A stretch of DNA of 13,815 bases from Alphaproteobacteria bacterium MarineAlpha9_Bin7 (GTDB lineage: Bacteria > Pseudomonadota > Alphaproteobacteria > UBA7887). Below, one piece after another: positions 6,902-13,738 of this stretch. The notes under the pieces were generated by a model, which had not been told where the DNA came from, searched no databases, and saw only the letters and a program-made list of their open reading frames with translations. Location: assembly GCA_002938115.1 (NCBI GenBank), contig PTKD01000031.1, positions 1 to 13,815 of the forward strand, read 5' to 3'. Position numbers and translations under genes: made by a program. Position 1 is the first letter of the stretch, and the number at the start of each line of letters is the position of its first letter.

Positions 6902-7768
6902 TCAATTCGTTATATGAAGCTGTTTTGCGTAAGCCCCGGCCACGGTAATGTTTGTCACCAGTCCATCAGTGGATTGGACCAGTTGCTCGAGGCGAGTGTC
7001 ACCTTGATGCACAAATCCCCCAATGGCCAGCAAATGTAGGATGTTTCTTGTGCGAGCACTATCTCGACAGGTGGTGAGTATATCCACGGTTAGACCTACA
7101 GTGTGTAGCAGCTCATTTAGTTGGCTACCATCAATGTCCTCCCTAAGTTCAATCACTAACAGAGATACGTCTTCGCCACTTGGCTCCGGCGCAACTTTGG
7201 CTACGACCAGTACCTCGGGGCACTCATCAGTTCGTGATTCTTGCAGTAAAAAAGGCAGGCGAGCGACAATACGCGGCGGAATTGCATCATTATTCGGTAA
7301 GACTGTCCACCATGAATTCTGATCTTCAGGTGAGGGTAACGGCAATATGCCGACCGTCACTTCATCATTCGTCACTGCCTTCAAAACTTGGCCAGGGGAT
7401 GAAAAGCTACGCACTTTAGCAACATCACCAAAGTGGTTGCGGGCTAGATGCCGTTGGGTCGCATCTATAGGCCGGTGAGACACAGCAATGCTGAGTTGGC
7501 TCTGTACCATGATTTGTCCGGAGAGTAGTTCTCGCCAGATGTTTACTAGGGCTGTTACCGGAAACGGGCCGGCGTGACGGGCAACTAACCGACGAAGCAT
7601 GGCTGCTTCACGAGCCGGTCTCAATGGGAAACCCTGAACACTCTGGGAGCGTTTAAGATCCCCTATCTCCGCAACCAAATCGGTTCGCCGCAATAAAAGA
7701 TCGTGGATCTTATCGTCTATTGTGTCGATACTTGCGCGTAGCGCGTCAAGATTCTTTTGCTTCGCCAT
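6902..7768 (-). CDS. AroQ chorismate mutase with degenerate prephenate dehydratase/ACT-like extension
   Basis: Converts chorismate to prephenate. Residues 7-90 form an AroQ (type II) mutase helical domain. Arg11, Arg28 and Lys39 fall at the same numbers as the active-site residues of the E. coli P-protein, followed by RPARE (50-54) and Gln89. Residues 92-190 resemble one lobe of prephenate dehydratase: HLARNHFGDV, then SFSSPGQVLKAV, then VGILPLP, where the true enzyme has a GVVPIENS-type motif. The second lobe seems missing, and the catalytic Thr-Arg-Phe is not present where expected (CPEVLVVA, 183-190). Residues 200-275 look ACT-like. Dehydratase activity is therefore unlikely; regulation by an aromatic amino acid is possible. 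It overlaps the tyrA region, so prephenate feeds TyrA directly. The ATG at 7768 has a GGGA just upstream. The mutase call is firm; the extension is inferred by eye. Confidence 0.85.
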   Translation of the reverse strand: MAKQKNLDALRASIDTIDDKIHDLLLRRTDLVAEIGDLKRSQSVQGFPLRPAREAAMLRRLVARHAGPFPVTALVNIWRELLSGQIMVQSQLSIAVSHRPIDATQRHLARNHFGDVAKVRSFSSPGQVLKAVTNDEVTVGILPLPSPEDQNSWWTVLPNNDAIPPRIVARLPFLLQESRTDECPEVLVVAKVAPEPSGEDVSLLVIELREDIDGSQLNELLHTVGLTVDILTTCRDSARTRNILHLLAIGGFVHQGDTRLEQLVQSTDGLVTNITVAGAYAKQLHITN

Positions 7769-7838
7769 TATTCCCAGCGTGGTGATGAGGAAAAGCGCTT
7801 AGTACTAGCTGCCGGGATCAGCAAAATCAAAGAAAACG

Positions 7839-7868
7839 TTGACAGAGCCCACGCTTGATCCCTAGGAA
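7839..7868 (+). promoter_or_regulatory. Possible sigma70-type promoter for metXW
   Basis: A perfect -35 TTGACA (7839-7844) is followed after 18 bases by TAGGAA (7863-7868), a poor -10. It lies in the divergent gap between the chorismate mutase gene and metX. If real, transcription starts near 7875, which excludes the in-frame TTG at 7855 as start of metX. No SAM-II riboswitch signature is visible in this gap. Confidence 0.33.
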
Positions 7869-7884
7869 TTCAGCATCTACTCCC

Positions 7885-9081
7885 ATGGAATCAAGTGATT
7901 TAATGGCACCCGCTGATAAACCAATGGTGGACCGAGAGGTACATACCCCCGAAACATTTAACCATCAGCCTAAGATTGTGCTGGATGGAGAGATGTCGCT
8001 GTTGCTTGATTCGGGGGTAACGTTGGCGCCGCTTACTATCGCTTATCAAACATATGGCGAACTCAATGCGGACAATTCAAATGCGATTTTGGTTTGCCAC
8101 GCATTAACCGGTGACCAGTATGTGGCTGGTATCCACCCTGTGACGGGTCGGCCGGGTTGGTGGGATAATGTTGTTGGGCCTGGACTTCCACTAGATACGG
8201 ATCGGTATTTTGTTTTGTGCGCCAATGTTTTGGCTGGGTGCATGGGTAGCCTTGGTCCTCCGGAAACTAATCCGAAAACCGGTAAGCCGTTCGCACTGTC
8301 GTTCCCGCTTGTGACAATTGAAGACATGGTTCGCGCTCAGGCGCTGTTGCTTGATCACTTGGGTATCGACCAGTTGTTTTGCGTGATCGGTGGCTCGATG
8401 GGTGGGATGCAGGCGCTAGAATGGGCTTCACGGTATCCAGATCGGGTATTTTCCGCTGTACCGATAGCTGCGGCTGCCCGACACACTGCGCAAAACATCG
8501 CATTTCATGAGGTAGGACGCCAAGCAATCATGAGTGACCCCAATTGGTGCGATGGTGATTATTTGAATCAGTCAAAACGGCCACAGCAGGGCTTAGCAGT
8601 GGCACGTATGACGGCGCATATTACATATTTGTCCGATGCAGCCTTCCACCGAAAATTTGGGCGCTTGCTGCAGGACTCCCAAGAGAAAACATATGGATTT
8701 GACGCTGAGTTCAAGGTTGAGAGTTATTTACGGCACCAAGGAAGCACGTTTGTTGATCGTTTTGATGCCAACTCCTACCTCTATATCACGCGAGCCATGG
8801 ATTATTTTGACCTTGCAGCCCAGCATGATGGCGTGCTGTCGATGTCATTTCGTGAGACCCCGGTGAGGTTTTGCGTGATTGCTTTCACAAGTGATTGGTT
8901 GTTCCCCGTATCGGAAAGTCAGGCGGTGGTCCAGGCGCTTAATGCCAACGCGGCAAATGTTAGCTTTTGTGAGATCGAAACCGACAAAGGTCACGACAGT
9001 TTTTTGCTCAATGAACCAGAATTTTTTGATGTCCTGAACGGCTTCCTGCGTGGGGCGGCGAAGCACCGCGGTTTGATTTGA
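7885..9081 (+). CDS. metX: Homoserine O-acetyltransferase/succinyltransferase (MetX-type alpha/beta hydrolase fold)
   Basis: Transfers an acyl group from acyl-CoA to homoserine, the committed step of methionine synthesis. It has 398 residues from the ATG at 7885. MetX features run in order: LDSGVTLAPLTIAYQTYGELN (41-61), CHALTGDQYVAG (71-82), GWWDNVVGPG (91-100), CANVLAGCMGSLGP (112-125), and the nucleophile elbow GGSMGGMQALEW with Ser171. The acid is the Asp of FTSDWLFP and the base the His of DKGHDSFLL. Acetyl versus succinyl specificity cannot be decided by eye. The start is uncertain: TTG 7855, ATG 7903 and ATG 7924 are alternatives, and none has a clear ribosome site. metW follows after 10 bases. 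The gene is divergent from the chorismate mutase-tyrA unit. Confidence 0.95.
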   Translation: MESSDLMAPADKPMVDREVHTPETFNHQPKIVLDGEMSLLLDSGVTLAPLTIAYQTYGELNADNSNAILVCHALTGDQYVAGIHPVTGRPGWWDNVVGPGLPLDTDRYFVLCANVLAGCMGSLGPPETNPKTGKPFALSFPLVTIEDMVRAQALLLDHLGIDQLFCVIGGSMGGMQALEWASRYPDRVFSAVPIAAAARHTAQNIAFHEVGRQAIMSDPNWCDGDYLNQSKRPQQGLAVARMTAHITYLSDAAFHRKFGRLLQDSQEKTYGFDAEFKVESYLRHQGSTFVDRFDANSYLYITRAMDYFDLAAQHDGVLSMSFRETPVRFCVIAFTSDWLFPVSESQAVVQALNANAANVSFCEIETDKGHDSFLLNEPEFFDVLNGFLRGAAKHRGLI

Positions 9082-9091
9082 TGGATGGCGG

Positions 9092-9778
9092 ATGACAAAT
9101 TTGGATAAAAGACAGATTCCCATTGGGTCAACGTATAACGATGGCATCCGGATTGATCTGCGCCTCATTGCAAGCCTGATTGAGCCAGGTGCGCGCGTCC
9201 TAGACGTTGGTTGCGGTGACGGATCTCTGCTTCGATATCTAGTGGAGAAAAAAGATGTTGATGGGCGCGGGCTTGAAATTAGTCAGAGTGGTGTGAGGGC
9301 GTGCCTCCGCCAGGGTCTATCAGTAGTGCAGGGGGATGCAGATACTGACTTAAAAAATTACCCCTCTGGCGCGTTTGACTACGTAGTATTAAGTGAAACT
9401 CTTCAAACAACGCACAATCCGCTCATCGTCCTGCGTGAGCTAGTCAGAATAGGCCGTTTTGCTATCGTCTCTTTCCCTAACTTTGGCTATTGGCGTTGTC
9501 GCTGGCAGTTGTTGGTCAGAGGGCGCATGCCAGTAACAAAAAGCTTACCCCTTCCATGGCATGCTACACCGAATATCCATTTTTCGACTATTGCTGATTT
9601 TTTAACGACGTGCCGACAAGAGGGAATTGTGGTCGCGCGGAGTTACGCAGTTGATCAGCGTGGTGCCCTCGGAGCATTTTTTGGTGCGCGGGTTTTTGCA
9701 AATTTATTCGGTGCTCAGGGAGTTTTTTTGTTGGCCACTGAGTTGCCGATACATGGTGGTGAGTCTGTAGCTGGATAA
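9092..9778 (+). CDS. metW: Methionine biosynthesis protein MetW (SAM-methyltransferase fold)
   Basis: A 228-residue protein with a class I methyltransferase fold. The SAM motif is VLDVGCGDGSLLRYL (36-50), followed by VDGRGLEISQSGV, where the acidic Glu binds ribose, and by FDYVVLSETLQTT (motif II region). The later IVSFPNFGYWRCRWQLLVRG and the PYxWH-like LPLPWHATPNIH segments are characteristic of MetW. MetW partners MetX and is thought to control its activity or bring it to full function; a methyl acceptor is not established (recalled family knowledge). It begins 10 bases after metX and is almost certainly cotranscribed. Its last 64 bases overlap the 3' end of the convergent methyltransferase gene. 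The match to MetW is strong along its full length. Confidence 0.95.
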   Translation: MTNLDKRQIPIGSTYNDGIRIDLRLIASLIEPGARVLDVGCGDGSLLRYLVEKKDVDGRGLEISQSGVRACLRQGLSVVQGDADTDLKNYPSGAFDYVVLSETLQTTHNPLIVLRELVRIGRFAIVSFPNFGYWRCRWQLLVRGRMPVTKSLPLPWHATPNIHFSTIADFLTTCRQEGIVVARSYAVDQRGALGAFFGARVFANLFGAQGVFLLATELPIHGGESVAG

Positions 9779-10500
9779 GCCAAACCATCAAGGGCGGGGC
9801 GAATTCTTGCGTGTGAGGCTTCTTGTCCAGTTTTTCTGGCGCTTGCCGCGTACACCTGCTTTTCTGCTTCCATAAGGACTACCCCAGAGAAGGGACGCAG
9901 CCAGCGTCTTCCCAGTCGTTCCCATGCGGGTGAAAGGCGGCGCATCATCCGTCGGTTACTGGGCGGTGCATAAAGCGCGGTATCTGCCTGCGTTGGCAAA
10001 AATAAACTGTCGCGCAGGAGTCGGTTCAGTTGACTTTGACTGTAAGGCTGGCCATGTCCGAACGGTGTACCTTCGATGCGGGCCCAGACTCCGCGTCGGT
10101 TTGGCGCCACCACCAATAACCGTCCGCCGCTAGCAAGCACTCTCCATGTTTCTCGCAGCAAGGGTCGTAGATGTTCAGTAAACTCTATGGCATGTACCAA
10201 AAGCACTCGGTCCATGGAGTTGTCTGGGAAGGGCAATTTCCTTTCGTCGGCTAAAACCGCCAAATTTCGTTCGTTAGGCGGCCAGTGAATAACACCCTGG
10301 CTTTCCGGCATGGTAGCTAGGGTCCGTTCTGCTCTGTCTTTGATGTGGTGCATATATGGCACGCCATATCCAATAGATAGGACGCGCTGTCCGGTTAAGT
10401 CGGGCCAATTGCGGCGAACTCGCTGCAAAAGCAAGCGCTGCGTTAGTTTTCCCAGCGGGCTTCGGTAAAACCGGTGAAGATCAGAGACGTCAAGCCACAT
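9715..10500 (-). CDS. Class I SAM-dependent methyltransferase of unknown substrate
   Basis: A 261-residue protein with a methyltransferase fold. Motif I is the unusual VLSIGYGVPYMHHI (residues 40-53), with GYG in place of the usual GCG or GTG. Further on come LPFPDNSMDRVLLVHAIEFTEHL (motif II and post-motif helix), ETWRVLASGGRLLVVAPNRRGVWAR (a clear RVL-x-x-GG-x-L-x-V motif) and TPFGHGQPYSQSQL. Alphaproteobacteria commonly carry this protein near metXW or the glyoxalase II gene gloB (recalled); its substrate is unknown to me. The C-terminal tail beyond about residue 240 is polar and low in structure, and its last 21 codons are antisense to metW. The ATG at 10500 has no clear ribosome site. 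It is divergent from the hydrolase to its right. Confidence 0.85.
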   Translation of the reverse strand: MWLDVSDLHRFYRSPLGKLTQRLLLQRVRRNWPDLTGQRVLSIGYGVPYMHHIKDRAERTLATMPESQGVIHWPPNERNLAVLADERKLPFPDNSMDRVLLVHAIEFTEHLRPLLRETWRVLASGGRLLVVAPNRRGVWARIEGTPFGHGQPYSQSQLNRLLRDSLFLPTQADTALYAPPSNRRMMRRLSPAWERLGRRWLRPFSGVVLMEAEKQVYAASARKTGQEASHARIRPALDGLAYPATDSPPCIGNSVANKKTP

Positions 10501-10524
10501 AACTTAGTTAGTTTACGTGTTTTG

Positions 10525-10538
10525 TTCCATTGATGGAA
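10525..10538. promoter_or_regulatory. Palindrome TTCCAT-TG-ATGGAA, possible operator
   Basis: A perfect 6-base dyad with a 2-base centre, inside the 144-base divergent gap between the methyltransferase and hydrolase genes. Its loop is too short for an RNA hairpin, so a protein-binding site is the likelier reading. It could equally be chance. Confidence 0.3.
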
Positions 10539-10626
10539 TTGTGAGAGTTAAAGTAGTCTGGGGGCCTGATTTTGTCTTCGCGATCACATTTTGGTCATTG
10601 ATGATCGTTACTGGCTATTTAGGACT

Positions 10627-10636
10627 AAAGGGGAGG
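10627..10636 (+). promoter_or_regulatory. Strong ribosome binding site that decides the hydrolase start
   Basis: AAAGGGGAGG ends 8 bases before the TTG at 10645. The longer in-frame TTG at 10591 has no such site, so the shorter reading is preferred. Confidence 0.6.
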
Positions 10637-10644
10637 CTTCCGCG

Positions 10645-11604
10645 TTGCGCCGATTGGATCCACAGGCCAAGTTATTGATAGAGAAAGCAGAGGCTGCGGG
10701 GAACCCCGAATTATATGAGCTTGACCCCCTCACCGCCCGTAAACAGTTTTTAGAGTTGTCAAAGGCAGTTGACGTGAAGCCGATGAATGTACGCTCTGTC
10801 GAAAATCAGCACATTCCAGGTCCTGCAGGGAAAATTGCATTGCGATTCTATCGTCCTACGGGCGTCCAGGGGAATGCTCCGGCGCTCATATATTTTCATG
10901 GTGGCGGGTGGGTGATAGGTGATCTAGACAGTCATGACGGGATTTGTCGTTGGTTATGTTCGCGGTCCGGTTGCGTGGTGGTTTCGGTCGATTATCGGAT
11001 GGCTCCCGAGCATAAATTCCCTGCGCCTCTTGAAGATTGTCTGGCGGCCACCCTTTGGGTTGCGGCAAATGGTGAGGCACTTGGGATTGATATCGCACGT
11101 ATAGCGGTAGGCGGCGATAGCGCCGGTGGGAACCTTGCAGCTGTAGTCTCTCAACAAGCCCGAGACCAGGGCGGACCATCCATTGCCTATCAACTACTAA
11201 TTTACCCTGCTACGGATTTGACTATGTCGGAGGCGTCTCACCAGAAGCTCGCCAAGGGTTACCGCCTGACAAAACCGCTAATGGAATGGTTTATTGGTCA
11301 CTACCTGAACAACGATTCAGAGCGGACCGATCCAAGAGTGTCACCGTTGTTTTGCGATGATTTTAATGGCTTACCGGCGGCGTTAGTGATCACGGCCGGG
11401 TTCGATCCGCTGCGTGATGAGGGTGTTCGCTATGCCGATAAACTTTCTTCTTCGGGTGTGGAAACCACCCACGTTTGTTATGATGGCATGATCCATGGGT
11501 TTTTTAGCATGGGTGGCTGGCTTGAAAAATCACGCGAGGCTCTCGACTACACGTCTCAAAAATTAACTGAGGCTCTCCGAGATGGGGAACCCAAGGCCGA
11601 GTGA
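10645..11604 (+). CDS. HSL-family alpha/beta hydrolase (carboxylesterase/lipase-like), intact
   Basis: A 319-residue carboxylesterase of the hormone-sensitive-lipase (bacterial family IV) type. The oxyanion-hole motif is YFHGGGW (HGGG at 85-88). VDYRMAPEHKFPAP (115-128) is the conserved mid-domain strand. The elbow GGDSAGGNLAA carries nucleophile Ser159; the acid is Asp254 (AGFDPLRDEG) and the base is His284 (MIHGFF). The TTG at 10645 is chosen because AAAGGGGAGG stands 8 bases upstream and because MRRLDPQAKLLIEKAEAAG is the usual opening of the family; an in-frame TTG at 10591 adds 18 residues that match nothing. It is clearly related to the broken gene at the left edge. It converges with the AhpD-like gene across an 83-base gap. 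It probably acts on short-chain esters; the natural substrate is unknown. Confidence 0.92.
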   Translation: MRRLDPQAKLLIEKAEAAGNPELYELDPLTARKQFLELSKAVDVKPMNVRSVENQHIPGPAGKIALRFYRPTGVQGNAPALIYFHGGGWVIGDLDSHDGICRWLCSRSGCVVVSVDYRMAPEHKFPAPLEDCLAATLWVAANGEALGIDIARIAVGGDSAGGNLAAVVSQQARDQGGPSIAYQLLIYPATDLTMSEASHQKLAKGYRLTKPLMEWFIGHYLNNDSERTDPRVSPLFCDDFNGLPAALVITAGFDPLRDEGVRYADKLSSSGVETTHVCYDGMIHGFFSMGGWLEKSREALDYTSQKLTEALRDGEPKAE

Positions 11605-11654
11605 TCACCTTTCGTCAATGTTCGGGTTTAAGCTTTGAGGCTATACCATTGCCA

Positions 11655-11676
11655 TGACACATCTCCTGATGTGTTA
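11655..11676. terminator. Hairpin between two convergent genes, weak bidirectional terminator candidate
   Basis: The stem ACACAT/ATGTGT (11657-11662 with 11669-11674) has a 6-base loop and can be extended by a G-T and a T-A pair. It lies in the gap between the convergent hydrolase and CMD-like genes, where a terminator is expected. It is A/T-rich and lacks a real T tract on either strand, so it may not work alone. Confidence 0.3.
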
Positions 11677-11687
11677 TTTGCCGCAGA

Positions 11688-12089
11688 TTACCCGGTGTTC
11701 ATGTATTGCTCATCCACCTCGACTTGGTAACCATTCGCGAGACTATTCGTTTGGTTGAACATCCCGACCACAGCCATTAGCTCGCCGAGCATTTCGTCAT
11801 CCATGCCTAACTTTCGTGCGGCAGCGGTATGGGAACGGATACAATAATCGCAGTTATTGGTTGAGCTCACTGCGACAGCAACCATCTCTTTGGTGAGCGG
11901 GTCCAGGCGTCCCGGGGCCATCACCGATTTTATACCGGTCCAAATTCTTTTTAACGTGGGTGGGTGGGTGGCCAGGGTTTTCCAGATATTGGGCACGTAT
12001 CCAATATCTCGCGTTTCCTTGATATCGTCGTAAACCTCACGGACACTACCGTTTGCGGCCTTCTCCTCGATCATCTTTACCGTGGCCAT
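11688..12089 (-). CDS. Carboxymuconolactone decarboxylase/AhpD-like (alkylhydroperoxidase-fold) protein
   Basis: A 133-residue protein of the AhpD/CMD fold. The redox centre is N-C-D-Y-C-I-R-S-H: Cys80, Cys83 and His87, with Glu68 in TKEMVAVAVS in the position of the AhpD proton-relay glutamate. This is the peroxidase-type C-x-x-C-x-x-x-H pattern, so a peroxide or disulphide redox role is likelier than muconolactone decarboxylation. The ATG at 12089 is fixed by GGAGGGAG six bases upstream; the frame runs on to 12164 without a comparable site. The N-terminus (MATVKMIEEKAANGSVREVYDDIK) is typical of the short single-domain members. Its place between an esterase and an omega-aminotransferase does not reveal a substrate. 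Confidence 0.9.
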   Translation of the reverse strand: MATVKMIEEKAANGSVREVYDDIKETRDIGYVPNIWKTLATHPPTLKRIWTGIKSVMAPGRLDPLTKEMVAVAVSSTNNCDYCIRSHTAAARKLGMDDEMLGELMAVVGMFNQTNSLANGYQVEVDEQYMNTG

Positions 12090-12095
12090 GGCTGT

Positions 12096-12103
12096 CTCCC
12101 TCC
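12096..12103 (-). promoter_or_regulatory. Ribosome binding site that decides the AhpD-like start
   Basis: On the minus strand GGAGGGAG ends 6 bases before the ATG at 12089, which rules out the upstream in-frame ATGs up to 12164. Confidence 0.6.
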
Positions 12104-12242
12104 GATTGAGCACCTGTCGCATCCAGGTATAACTTGGGCTTATCCTTAATGCACCTGATCGCACGCATCCATTGGAAATGTCGTGTTTAACTCAAGAATA
12201 ATTTTTGGTTGGCTATGCGTACCGGGCGGGCGGGAAGCCAAT

Positions 12243-12283
12243 CGCTAGCCGTCAAGTTTGTTGGATTTACTTTAGTGCTAGCG
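12243..12283. repeat. Inverted repeat CGCTAGC ... GCTAGCG in the 12090-12312 gap
   Basis: Two perfect 7-base arms (12243-12249 and 12277-12283) with a 27-base loop, just downstream of the aminotransferase stop. There is no T tract, so it is a poor terminator. A second stem, TTGGCT/AGCCAA, surrounds the GC-rich run near 12222-12235. Nothing else is seen in this 223-base gap. Confidence 0.3.
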
Positions 12284-12312
12284 TAACCCTTTGAGTTATC
12301 TCCACCTCTAAT

Positions 12313-13665
12313 TTACGCGACTTTTTCTAGGCAATGTCTGATTGTCGAGAAAATTGTGTCGATTTGGCTTCGCTCAATTACCAGTGGCGGGGACAAAGCG
12401 ATCGTATCGGCTGTCGTCCGGATTAGCACTCCATCCTCGTAGCATTTGAGAAAAATTTCAAAAGCGCGCGCAGTTGGCTCGTTTGGTCGGGGTTCCAATT
12501 CAATTCCCGCCACCAAACCCATATTACGAACATCGATTACGTGCGGCGCTCCGCGGAGATCATGGGCGCCTTCCTCCCAGTATGCCTCGAGTTCGCCGGC
12601 ACGCTCGAACAAGCCTTCGGAGCGATATAATTCCAACGTTGCGAGTCCCGCCGCGCAGGCAAGAGGGTGGCCCGAATAGGTGTAACCATGGAATAGTTCG
12701 ATCGGCTGGTCTGAGTTGTTGATGAGGGTATCGTAAATGCCTTTGCGGACGATCACTCCCCCCATGGGCACGGTGGCATTGGTCAAGCCTTTGGCGCAGG
12801 TAACAATATCCGGAATTACATCAAAACGCTCACATGCGAAACTGGCGCCCAGTCGACCAAAACCTGTAATAACTTCGTCGAAGATCAATAGGATCCCATG
12901 GCGACTACAAATCTCTCGTAAACGCTCTAGGTAGCCTGCCGGAGGTATAAGTACCCCGGTGGAGCCGGCCATAGGTTCCACGATGACCGCAGCGATATTA
13001 TGTGAGCCGTGCAGTTCTGCCAGTGTGTCAAGTTCGTCAGCGAGATGTGCTCCCCACGTTGGTTGACCACGGCTGAATGCATTGTGATCCAACGAATGAG
13101 TGTGTTGTAGGTGATCTACTGCGCCAAGTAAGTTTCCAAACTGCCGCTTATTTGGGGCCATACCTCCCACAGAGAGCCCGCCAAAACCAACACCGTGATA
13201 TCCTCGTGCTCTGCCAATAAGAATCCTACGTGTTGCTGCGCCTGTGGCGTGGTGATAAGCAAGCGCAATTTTTAACGCAGTATCAACTGCTTCCGAACCC
13301 GAGTTGGTAAAGAACACATGGTCTAGATCCCCAGGCATCATTGATGCCAATTTCGCCGCAAGTGCGAACGACATTGGATGTCCCATCTGAAATCCAGGGG
13401 CGTAGTCCATGGTTGCGACTTGCCTTTGGACTGCTTCGACAATCGATTGACGACCGTGCCCAGCGTTTACACACCACATGCCGGCTGTTCCATCCAGAAT
13501 TTTACGACCGTCGGTACTGGTATAGTGCATGTCCTTGGCTTCAACCAAAAGACGAGGGGCATTTTTAAACTGCCGATTCGCTGTGAAAGGCATCCAATGT
13601 GGTTCGAGATCATTAGGGCCTGTGCCAAGGTCAATGTTGGCAGATGAAAACGCGGATGGTGACAT
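12313..13665 (-). CDS. Omega-amino acid:pyruvate (beta-alanine:pyruvate) aminotransferase, class III
   Basis: A 450-residue PLP enzyme of fold type I. It moves the amino group of beta-alanine or other omega-amino acids or amines to pyruvate, giving alanine and a semialdehyde. It resembles the Pseudomonas putida enzyme along its whole length: HWMPFTANRQF (23-33), FTNSGSEAVDTALK with phosphate-binding residues near 122-124, RARGYHGV (152-159), IFDEVITGFGR with cofactor Asp263, CAKGLTNATVPMG with PLP Lys292, HGYTYSGHPLACAAGLA (326-342) and Arg416, the flexible arginine that receives the acceptor carboxylate. The ATG at 13665 has GGGGGT just upstream. No partner semialdehyde dehydrogenase or transporter is in the window, so the true donor (beta-alanine, taurine, a polyamine product) is open. 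The gene symbol is left blank for that reason. Confidence 0.93.
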   Translation of the reverse strand: MSPSAFSSANIDLGTGPNDLEPHWMPFTANRQFKNAPRLLVEAKDMHYTSTDGRKILDGTAGMWCVNAGHGRQSIVEAVQRQVATMDYAPGFQMGHPMSFALAAKLASMMPGDLDHVFFTNSGSEAVDTALKIALAYHHATGAATRRILIGRARGYHGVGFGGLSVGGMAPNKRQFGNLLGAVDHLQHTHSLDHNAFSRGQPTWGAHLADELDTLAELHGSHNIAAVIVEPMAGSTGVLIPPAGYLERLREICSRHGILLIFDEVITGFGRLGASFACERFDVIPDIVTCAKGLTNATVPMGGVIVRKGIYDTLINNSDQPIELFHGYTYSGHPLACAAGLATLELYRSEGLFERAGELEAYWEEGAHDLRGAPHVIDVRNMGLVAGIELEPRPNEPTARAFEIFLKCYEDGVLIRTTADTIALSPPLVIERSQIDTIFSTIRHCLEKVA

Positions 13666-13709
13666 AGATGACCCCCAAAAGACGCAGCAAAAGTTATGCT
13701 GACAACCCT

Positions 13710-13738
13710 ATTATGTCTGCGTTGATACACAATGTGAA
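13710..13738 (-). promoter_or_regulatory. Sigma70-type promoter for the omega-aminotransferase
   Basis: On the minus strand, TTCACA (13738-13733) and CATAAT (13715-13710) are exactly 17 bases apart, each matching the consensus at 5 of 6 positions. Predicted transcription starts near 13703, about 38 bases before the ATG at 13665. It is the best promoter-like match I found in the window. Confidence 0.5.

Noticed and set aside
7769..7884. SAM-II riboswitch upstream of metX
   Set aside because: Alphaproteobacterial met genes often have one, so I looked for its conserved loop sequences and pseudoknot. None of the expected blocks is visible here.
12243..12283. Intrinsic terminator for the omega-aminotransferase
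   Set aside because: The arms are perfect but the loop is 27 bases and no T tract follows on the minus strand.
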